From: an uncultured Collinsella sp.
GTDB lineage: Bacteria; Actinomycetota; Coriobacteriia; Coriobacteriales; Coriobacteriaceae
Assembly: GCA_958438125.1 (NCBI GenBank)
Contig: CAUBQN010000106.1
Location: forward strand, 1-5,110
Direction of reading: 5' to 3'
DNA length: 5,110 nucleotides
The position numbers and the translations under genes were made by a program. Positions 1 to 5,110 of this stretch are shown here, one piece after another. Position 1 is the first letter of the stretch, and the number at the start of each line of letters is the position of its first letter. The notes beneath the pieces are model-generated. The model saw only the letters and a program-made list of their open reading frames with translations. It was not told where the DNA came from and did no database searches.

Positions 1-1
1 T

Positions 2-1627
2 ACCGATTGCATCATGTATTTGGGGCGTTCCATTGTCGATTCGTCGACGATGGGGGCCGTTGATGCGCTCAACGATGCGCGCCGGCGTGGGGCGAAGATT
101 ATCGTGGTCGACCCCCGGCGCAGCGGTTCGGCTGCGCTTGCCGACCGCTGGCTGCGCGTGCGCCCGGGCTGCGACCTGGCCTTGCTGCTGGGCATTGCGC
201 ATGTGCTCATTGCCGAGGACCTGTACGATCACGAGTTCGTTGCCCGCCATACCACGGGGTTTGACGAGCTGGCGCAGGCGGCCCGTGCTTGGACGCCCGA
301 GTGGGCCGAGTCGATGTGCGATGTGCCGGCCGCAGAGATTGTCGCCACGGCGCGCGATCTGGCTGCCGCCGCGCCTGCCGCTGTGGTGGATGCGGGCTTT
401 CATGGTGGCATCGGTATCGCGTATGCCAATAGCACCCAGACCGCACGCGCTATCTGCTTGGTCGATGTGCTGCTGGGCTGTATTGGACATGCGGGTGGCG
501 CGCTCAATCCGCCCACACCGCTTTCACTGGGCGACCTCGATCCCACGCGCTTTGCGGCGCCGCCGGTGCCGCGCGAGCCCAAGCTGGGGTCCGAGCGCTA
601 TCCACTGGTCGATCCGGTGCGCGGGCTGTGCACGACCATCGGTCAGTCGATTCTTGCCGGCGATTTGCGTGGGCTCATCGTCTATGCCAGTAACCCCGGT
701 GCGAGCTATGGCAATGCACAGGCTTGGTTGGGTATTTTGCAGCAGCTCGACTTGCTCGTGACGATTGATATTCGCTGGTCCGAGACGGCGCGTGCTTCTG
801 ACTTCGTGCTGCCCGACGTGACGTATCTGGAGGCTGACCGCGGTGTGGGCACGGTGATAGGCACCAACGATGCGCGCGTGTTCTACCGTAATGCCGTGCT
901 GCCCGTGCAGCATGACGACACGCGTCCCGGCCGGGAGATTTTTGCCGGTCTGGCGCAGGCGTGTGGCGTGGGCGAGTACTTCCAGTTTACGTCTGACGAT
1001 CTGGCGGCTGCCCAGGTGGCGCCTTTTGGGATCGATCTGGACGAGCTCAAGGAGCGCGGCTGGGCCGATACGGGAGTGGCACTGCCGCCGCGCACGGGTG
1101 AGCCGGTGATTCCGCTTGCCGGCGGCAAGATTGCGCTGGCAAGTGACGTATGGGAGCGTGCCGGCTTGGGACGCGTGCCCAACTGGATCGCTCCCATGGT
1201 GGAGCCCGGCCCGGGAATGTTCCGCCTCATTAGCGGCAACCGTCCCTTTGAGTCGCATACCTCGCGCAGGCTCGCGGCCCAAGGTGCCGCTGAGGCTGGA
1301 TCGGACCTGGATGCCGTGCAGATGAATGCCGATGCCGCTGCGCACATGGGCATCGCCGATGGCGAGGTCGTCGAACTCGTGAGCGATTTGGGCCGCGACC
1401 GCGTGCGCGTGGAGACGACGCTGTATCTGCATCCGGCGTGCATCTTCACCTCGGCCGCCCCCGGCGGGCGTTCGTTTGGCGCCGATGCCGGTGGCGCTCA
1501 AGCCCTGGGCGTCGGGCCGCTCGACCACACGCCGCTGCGCTGGGACCCGTTGACGGGTGCCGCGCTCACCCAGGAAAACGCCGTTCGCGTGGAAAAGATC
1601 GCGGCGCGCGAGGATAATAACGAGTAA
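2..1627 (+). CDS. Molybdopterin-dependent oxidoreductase catalytic subunit, PsrA/PhsA-like (5'-truncated)
   Basis: This is the C-terminal 541 residues of a Mo/W-bisMGD enzyme of the DMSO reductase superfamily. The frame is open back to base 2 (T-D-C-I before the Met at 14), and that Met lies inside a conserved MGD-binding strand (MYLGRS), so it is not the start. Visible motifs are RGAKIIVVDPR (about 89-118), VYASNPGASYGN (680-715), SETARASDFVLPDVTYLE (779-832), and the C-terminal cap domain beginning FRLISGNRPFESHT (1220-1261) and ending ALTQENAVRVEKI. The SNP..N, LP..TYLE and FRLISG..P..SHT patterns are typical of polysulfide, thiosulfate or tetrathionate reductases, more than of FdhF-type formate dehydrogenase. 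The substrate cannot be fixed. The [4Fe-4S] motif, any Tat signal and the Cys/Sec/Ser molybdenum ligand are outside the window; about 200 or more residues are missing. There is no in-frame UGA in the visible part. The superfamily call is firm; the subfamily is an inference. Confidence 0.9.
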   Translation, partial: TDCIMYLGRSIVDSSTMGAVDALNDARRRGAKIIVVDPRRSGSAALADRWLRVRPGCDLALLLGIAHVLIAEDLYDHEFVARHTTGFDELAQAARAWTPEWAESMCDVPAAEIVATARDLAAAAPAAVVDAGFHGGIGIAYANSTQTARAICLVDVLLGCIGHAGGALNPPTPLSLGDLDPTRFAAPPVPREPKLGSERYPLVDPVRGLCTTIGQSILAGDLRGLIVYASNPGASYGNAQAWLGILQQLDLLVTIDIRWSETARASDFVLPDVTYLEADRGVGTVIGTNDARVFYRNAVLPVQHDDTRPGREIFAGLAQACGVGEYFQFTSDDLAAAQVAPFGIDLDELKERGWADTGVALPPRTGEPVIPLAGGKIALASDVWERAGLGRVPNWIAPMVEPGPGMFRLISGNRPFESHTSRRLAAQGAAEAGSDLDAVQMNADAAAHMGIADGEVVELVSDLGRDRVRVETTLYLHPACIFTSAAPGGRSFGADAGGAQALGVGPLDHTPLRWDPLTGAALTQENAVRVEKIAAREDNNE

Positions 1628-1657
1628 TTGACTCAGCCGATCGAATTGGCTGATAGT
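1628..1657 (+). promoter_or_regulatory. Possible sigma70-like promoter upstream of selA
   Basis: TTGACT (1628-1633, five of six matches to the -35 consensus) is followed after 18 bp by GATAGT (1652-1657, four of six matches to the -10 consensus). It begins directly after the oxidoreductase stop codon, in a stretch of lower GC than the genes, which would suit an independent promoter for selAB. The -10 is weak and the 18-bp spacer is slightly long. A second -35-like TTGACG (1658-1663) has no good -10 partner. Readthrough from the upstream gene is equally possible. Confidence 0.3.
1633..1653 (+). other. 9-bp intergenic hairpin with CGA triloop
   Basis: TCAGCCGAT (1633-1641) pairs with ATTGGCTGA (1645-1653) through nine pairs, one of them a G-U wobble, closing a three-base CGA loop. 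It starts five bases after the oxidoreductase stop codon. It could act as a weak or partial terminator or as a 3'-end stabiliser for the upstream mRNA, but it is followed by TAGTTTGACG and not by a real U-tract, so a strong intrinsic terminator is unlikely. As DNA it sits almost entirely inside the spacer of the possible promoter and could alternatively be an operator-like dyad. Confidence 0.5.
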
Positions 1658-1680
1658 TTGACGTTCGAATGATTGATTCA

Positions 1681-1697
1681 CCTTTGGTTTTGAAAGG
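1681..1697 (+). promoter_or_regulatory. Hairpin sequestering the selA ribosome-binding site, possibly SECIS-like
   Basis: CCTTT (1681-1685) can pair with AAAGG (1693-1697), enclosing the seven-base loop GGTTTTG. The 3' arm is the likely selA Shine-Dalgarno, so folding would hide it. In E. coli the selAB leader carries a SECIS-like element bound by SelB with Sec-tRNA, which lowers selA expression. This loop begins with GG followed by U, in line with the loose rule that bacterial SECIS loops have a G in the first two positions. Five base pairs, three of them A-U, make a weak stem; both the fold and the regulatory role are inference. Confidence 0.3.
1693..1697 (+). promoter_or_regulatory. selA ribosome-binding site
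   Basis: AAAGG (within GAAAGG) ends six bases before the ATG at 1704. This is the usual spacing and supports 1704 as the start over the in-frame ATG at 1722, which has no comparable purine run at the right distance (upstream is GATAGCCAGAAC). Confidence 0.65.
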
Positions 1698-1703
1698 CCG
1701 CAC

Positions 1704-3161
1704 ATGAGCGATAGCCAGAACATGTCCGATGAGGTGCGTGCCCGCCTGCGCGCCATTCCCTCCGTCAACGAACTGCTTGCCGAGTGGCCGGTAGTGAAGG
1801 CGGCGGGGGAGACCTGCGACGCGGTGGTGCATGCCGCCGTCACGGCCGAGCTCGACGAGGAGCGCGCCGCCATTCGCGCCGGTGCCGCCCCGCGCTCTAA
1901 GCGCGACCTGGCCTCGGCTATCGAGTGGCGTGCACATCGATCCGCACTGCCGAGCCTGCGTCCTGCCGTCAACGCCACGGGTGTGGTCATCCATACCAAC
2001 TTGGGTCGCGCCCCGCTCGCGGATTCGGCGGCAAAGGCCGTGGCCGAGGTCGCGCGTGGGTACAGCACGCTCGAGTACAGTGTGGACACCTGCTCACGTG
2101 GGTCGCGCAAGGAGCACGCCGCGCAGCTGATCCGCTCACTTACCGGTGCCGAGGACGCGCTCGTGGTCAACAACAACGCCGCCGCGGTGCTGCTGGTGCT
2201 GGCGACTCATGCCGCGGGCAAAGAGGTCATCGTCAGCCGCGGCGAGCTCGTCGAGATCGGTGGCAGCTTCCGTATTCCCGATGTCATGGCGGCTTCGGGC
2301 GCCAAGCTTGTCGAGGTCGGCGCCACCAACCGCACGCACCTTGCCGATTACGAGCGCGCCATCACGCCCGATACGGCCATGATTCTCAAGGTCCATCCTT
2401 CCAACTATCGCATCGAGGGTTTCCACGAGGAGGTGAGCTCAAGGGAGCTCGCCTCGCTGGCCCATAGGCACGGCCTGCTGTTCTACGAGGACCAGGGCTC
2501 AGGGGCGCTGTTGCCTGACGACATCCTGGTCCGCGGTGGCGAGGAGACTACGCCGGCTTCGGTGGCGTCGGGGCTCGATATCGTGTCGTGCTCGGGCGAT
2601 AAGCTGCTGGGCGCCGCACAGGCGGGCATTATCATGGGCCGTCGCGATCTGGTCCAGGCTTGCGGCGCACATCCGCTCATGCGTGCTCTGCGCCCGGGCA
2701 AACTGGCTCTGTCGGCGCTCGAGGCCACGCTGCGCATCTACATGGACGGTGCCGATGTGGCCCATCGCGACATTCCGGTCCTCAGCATGCTCACGCTTCC
2801 GCAGGCTCATTTGGAGCGACGTGCCCGCAAGCTGCGCGATCGTATGGTTGCCGGGCTCGATAAAGCCGGTTGCCCGTGCGCCGTGCAGGTGGAGATTGTC
2901 GAGGAGTCCTCGACGCCCGGTGGCGGCTCGCTGCCTACCGTGGAACTGCCCACGATGTGCGTTGCTATCTGCCCTGTCGACGGGCGCCTGTCCGTCGACG
3001 CGCTCAAGCGCTCGCTTGTCCAGGACTTCGACACGCCGGTTGTCACGCGAACTTCGCACGATCGCATCTTGTTTGACGTCCGTACACTTGTGGGCGACCG
3101 CGATATCGAGACGGCGGCGTCGACGCTTGCCGCATGCGTTGAGAAGGCGGTGCGCCGATGA
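1704..3161 (+). CDS. selA: L-seryl-tRNA(Sec) selenium transferase (selenocysteine synthase)
   Basis: SelA is the cytosolic PLP enzyme that converts Ser-tRNA(Sec) to Sec-tRNA(Sec) using selenophosphate; bacterial SelA forms a homodecamer. The product is 485 residues, slightly longer than the usual 460-470. The N-terminal part has the family signature RAIPSVNELL. The core carries NATGVVIHTNLGRAPL, VVNNNAAAVLL, GELVEIGGSFRIPDV and VGATNRTH. The PLP Schiff-base lysine is K300 in SGDKLLGAAQAGIIMG. R327 and R330 in MRALRPGK lie 27 and 30 residues after it, the same offsets as Arg312 and Arg315 from Lys285 in Aquifex aeolicus SelA, and R102 (TNLGR) matches Arg86. The active site therefore looks intact. 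The C-terminal domain has FDTPVVTRTSHDRILFDVRTL. The start at 1704 has a well-placed Shine-Dalgarno. The stop codon overlaps the selB start, so the two genes form an operon. A homologue outside the Sec pathway is unlikely given the signature match and the neighbour. Confidence 0.97.
   Translation: MSDSQNMSDEVRARLRAIPSVNELLAEWPVVKAAGETCDAVVHAAVTAELDEERAAIRAGAAPRSKRDLASAIEWRAHRSALPSLRPAVNATGVVIHTNLGRAPLADSAAKAVAEVARGYSTLEYSVDTCSRGSRKEHAAQLIRSLTGAEDALVVNNNAAAVLLVLATHAAGKEVIVSRGELVEIGGSFRIPDVMAASGAKLVEVGATNRTHLADYERAITPDTAMILKVHPSNYRIEGFHEEVSSRELASLAHRHGLLFYEDQGSGALLPDDILVRGGEETTPASVASGLDIVSCSGDKLLGAAQAGIIMGRRDLVQACGAHPLMRALRPGKLALSALEATLRIYMDGADVAHRDIPVLSMLTLPQAHLERRARKLRDRMVAGLDKAGCPCAVQVEIVEESSTPGGGSLPTVELPTMCVAICPVDGRLSVDALKRSLVQDFDTPVVTRTSHDRILFDVRTLVGDRDIETAASTLAACVEKAVRR
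3141..3161 (+). promoter_or_regulatory. selA/selB overlap with internal ribosome-binding site (translational coupling)
   Basis: The selA stop TGA (3159-3161) and selB ATG (3158-3160) share the four bases ATGA. Inside the selA end, GAGAAGG (3141-3147) is a good Shine-Dalgarno but ends ten bases before the ATG. GGCG (3146-3149) and CGCC (3153-3156) could form a small stem between the two, bringing them closer. Overlaps of this kind usually mean that ribosomes ending selA re-initiate on selB. Confidence 0.7.
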
Positions 3162-5110
3162 GTGAGGCCGAAGCGTTGGTGGAATGCCCCGTTATCGTAG
3201 GTACGGCGGGACATGTCGACCACGGTAAGTCGGCGCTCATCGAGGCGCTGACGGGTAAAAACCCCGACCGCCTGGAAGTTGAGCGTCGTCGCGGCATGAC
3301 CGTTGAGCTTGGCTTTGGCGAGCTGGCGCTGCCGAGTGGCAAGATCGTTGGCCTGGTCGACGTGCCGGGCCACGCGCATTATCTGCGCGCCATGGTGCAG
3401 GGTGCCACGGGCATCGACGTTGCTGTGCTGGTGGTATCGGCCGTCGAAGGCGTGATGCCGCAGACCCGCGAGCACGTGCATGTGCTGGAGCTGCTGGGCG
3501 TCACACACATGGTGGTCGCGCTGACGATGTGCGACCTGGCCGACGCCGAGATGACCGAGCTTGCCGAGCTCGACGTCGATGACTTTTTGTCGGGTACCGT
3601 GTTTGCGGGCGCGCCGATGGTCCCCGTGTCGTCCAAGACCGGCGAGGGGATTGACGCGCTGCTGGCCGCGCTTGACGATCAGGTTGGTACCTGCTGGGAT
3701 TCCTGCCGCGACCGTGCCGAGCGTACCGATGCCGCGCCGCGCTTGCCGATTGACCGCTGCTTTACGATCAAGGGCGCCGGCACCGTCGTGACGGGAACGC
3801 TGCACGATGCGCCGGTTGCGGTGGGCGATGTGCTCGTCGCGCTGCCGTCGCGCACGGCCTGCCGCGTACGTGGGATCCAAGTGCATGGCGACACGCAGCA
3901 GGCGCTGCCCGGTCAGCGTGTGGCGCTCAACCTGGTTGGCGATGGCGTCGCTGCGCTCGATCGTGGTGAGATGCTCGGCGTGGAGGGTCGCTTTGGCCAG
4001 ACGCTGCGCTTTATGATGGCGTTTACGTATTTGGGTCGCGAGGGAGCCAAGCCGCGTGTGCTCGAGTCGGGTGCGCGCGTGCATGTGATGGCGGGTACGG
4101 CCGAAGTCGTCGGCCGCATCATGTTCATGGAGGGCGAGGCCCTCATGGCGGTGGGCGAGACGCGAGTGGTGCAGGTACGCTTGGAGGAACCACTTCCGCT
4201 GCGTGCCGGCGACCATGCCGTGGTGCTGTCCTATTCGCCGGTCATGCTTATTGGTGGAGGGCGTGTGCTGTTGTCGCGTTGCCGCCGTTCGCGCGAACTT
4301 ACTGAGGGGGAGCGCGTGCTGTACGCGGCGCTCGAGTCCGGAGATATTGCGGGCGCGGTGGATGCATGGCTGGCGCTGCAGGCGCTGCCGGTTGCGGCTG
4401 CCGATGTTACCGCGGCGCTCGATCTTGTTGCCGGTGAGGCTGAGGCGGCGTTGCGCGAGTTGGTGGCGAAGGGCGCTACTTGCGTGCTTGCTGGCTCGGA
4501 TGGCTCGCTGTACGCAGATGCTTCCGCGCTCGATGCCGCGATGGGCACGCTGGCGGCGACCCTGTCCGCCATGCACACCGCTGCCCCCAAGGAGACGGGC
4601 TTTACGCCCGGCGCCGTGGCCCATGCTGCTTGGCCTACCGCTGACGATGCAGTTGCCGCAGCCCTGATTTCCGAGGGCTGCTCGCGTGGCGTGTGCGCCG
4701 CCGAGGGCGCCGAGGTGTTCGACCCGCACTCGGCCGCTGCTGCCGCACGCGTGGTGCGAGAGGCTTGCGAGCGGATCGTCGCGCTGCTGGACGAAGCCGG
4801 CCTCGATGCACCGACGTTGCCCGAGGCGGGCGAGCAACTGCAGCTCGATCGCGATACCATGACGCGTGCCCTGCGTGAGCTTTCGCTCAATCGCTCCATC
4901 GTAAAGGTCGAGCGTGACGTTGCCCTGTCCGCTGCCGCCGAGGCCCATGCGCGCGAGCTTGTTGCCGCCGCCATTGAGGCATCCGGCGGTGCTGCCACCA
5001 CGAGCGTACTGCGCGAGGCCCTGGGTGTGTCGCGCAAACGTGCCATCAGCATCTTGGAGCACCTGGATGCCGTGCGCTTTACGGTGCTCGACAAGGACGC
5101 CGGCGGCCTG
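3158..5110 (+). CDS. selB: Selenocysteine-specific elongation factor SelB (3'-truncated)
   Basis: SelB is the GTPase that binds Sec-tRNA(Sec) and the mRNA SECIS hairpin and delivers selenocysteine at UGA codons. The frame is open for 651 codons to the window edge. The GTPase domain shows G1 AGHVDHGKS (17-25), switch I RGMT (T48), G3 DVPGH (68-72) and G5 SSKTGEG (from 158). G4 reads TMCD (123-126) where (N/T)KxD is expected, so the lysine is replaced by methionine. Domain II has RLPIDRCFTIKGAGTVVTGT (195-214). Domain III ends near LIGGGRVLL (365-372). Residues from about 380 onward are Ala-rich and fit the winged-helix repeats that bind the SECIS; the last contains VLREALGVSRKRAISILEHL (618-637), the usual end of SelB. 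The gene probably stops only a few codons past the window. Length is somewhat above E. coli SelB (614). Start by ATGA overlap with selA. Frame intact throughout, no frameshift seen. Confidence 0.96.
   Translation, partial: MSEAEALVECPVIVGTAGHVDHGKSALIEALTGKNPDRLEVERRRGMTVELGFGELALPSGKIVGLVDVPGHAHYLRAMVQGATGIDVAVLVVSAVEGVMPQTREHVHVLELLGVTHMVVALTMCDLADAEMTELAELDVDDFLSGTVFAGAPMVPVSSKTGEGIDALLAALDDQVGTCWDSCRDRAERTDAAPRLPIDRCFTIKGAGTVVTGTLHDAPVAVGDVLVALPSRTACRVRGIQVHGDTQQALPGQRVALNLVGDGVAALDRGEMLGVEGRFGQTLRFMMAFTYLGREGAKPRVLESGARVHVMAGTAEVVGRIMFMEGEALMAVGETRVVQVRLEEPLPLRAGDHAVVLSYSPVMLIGGGRVLLSRCRRSRELTEGERVLYAALESGDIAGAVDAWLALQALPVAAADVTAALDLVAGEAEAALRELVAKGATCVLAGSDGSLYADASALDAAMGTLAATLSAMHTAAPKETGFTPGAVAHAAWPTADDAVAAALISEGCSRGVCAAEGAEVFDPHSAAAAARVVREACERIVALLDEAGLDAPTLPEAGEQLQLDRDTMTRALRELSLNRSIVKVERDVALSAAAEAHARELVAAAIEASGGAATTSVLREALGVSRKRAISILEHLDAVRFTVLDKDAGGL

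Larger units (their letters stand above)
1628..1670 (+). repeat. Short imperfect direct repeat (TTGAC...TCGAAT)
   Basis: TTGAC occurs at 1628-1632 and 1658-1662, and TCGAAT at 1641-1646 and 1665-1670, so the same two words recur in the same order with different internal spacing. The units are short and AT-leaning, and chance is a real possibility. If functional, they would resemble paired half-sites for a regulator, but no known operator was recognised. Confidence 0.2.

Noticed and set aside
14..16. ATG at base 14 as the start of the oxidoreductase
   Set aside because: The frame continues upstream to the window edge and the Met is within the conserved strand just before GRS, about where residue 200 of the family would be, so the gene is truncated rather than starting here.
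1633..1660. Intrinsic terminator after the oxidoreductase gene
   Set aside because: The hairpin is genuine but the following bases TAGTTTGACG are not a U-run and the stem is only moderately GC-rich; it is kept as an unassigned hairpin.
1722..1724. Alternative selA start at the second in-frame ATG
   Set aside because: It would give a length slightly nearer to the family norm, but it lacks a Shine-Dalgarno, whereas the ATG at 1704 has AAAGG six bases upstream.
524..2176. 550-codon open frame on the minus strand across the oxidoreductase end, the intergenic region and the selA start
   Set aside because: It lies antisense to two well-supported genes, has low-complexity Ser/Arg/Ala-rich composition and no motif, and no ribosome-binding site was evident.
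2807..5062. Very long (751-codon) open frame on the minus strand opposite the end of selA and selB
   Set aside because: It is the antisense shadow of selB and the selA end: the product is rich in His, Arg and Gly with no recognisable domain, and such frames arise from GC-biased codon positions. The sense-strand proteins carry unmistakable family motifs.
1..5110. selC (tRNA-Sec), selD, CRISPR arrays, insertion sequences or attachment sites
   Set aside because: Looked for and not seen. The only non-coding stretch is 76 bp, too short for the roughly 90-base tRNA-Sec, and no spaced repeats or transposase-like frames are present.

Overview
The window is a GC-rich (genes roughly 64% G+C by eye), gene-dense bacterial segment with every supported gene on the + strand. 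It holds the 3' part of a molybdopterin oxidoreductase gene, a 76-bp intergenic region, a complete selA and almost all of selB. Protein character, codon choice and GC content suggest a high-GC anaerobe of the Actinomycetota, most like the gut Coriobacteriia (Collinsella and relatives). That placement is inferred from general resemblance, since no search could be run.

Layout. Bases 2-1627 encode the last 541 residues of a DMSO-reductase-superfamily catalytic subunit. Its visible motifs look closer to the polysulfide/thiosulfate reductase (PsrA/PhsA) branch than to formate dehydrogenase H. The N-terminal Fe-S domain and the residue that ligands molybdenum lie before the window. Bases 1628-1703 are a lower-GC (about 45%) leader that contains a 9-bp hairpin, a weak promoter-like pair, a short direct repeat and a second small hairpin whose 3' arm is the selA Shine-Dalgarno. 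selA (1704-3161) follows. selB starts at 3158 through an ATGA overlap with the selA stop and is still open at base 5110, probably only a few codons from its end.

How the genes work together. SelA is the PLP enzyme that converts Ser-tRNA(Sec) to Sec-tRNA(Sec) using selenophosphate. SelB is the GTPase that carries Sec-tRNA(Sec) to UGA codons marked by a SECIS hairpin. The overlap implies one transcript and coupled translation. The other two parts of the pathway, selD (selenophosphate synthetase) and selC (tRNA-Sec), are not in the window. The upstream molybdoenzyme is an obvious candidate client, but its potential Sec codon would be before base 1, so this is open.

Most notable observations: SelB has TMCD where translational GTPases normally have (N/T)KxD, and a hairpin over the selA ribosome-binding site has a GG-starting loop that could be a SECIS-like autoregulatory element. 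No evidence of a wholly new system was found; this is mainly a standard selenocysteine operon with some unusual details.
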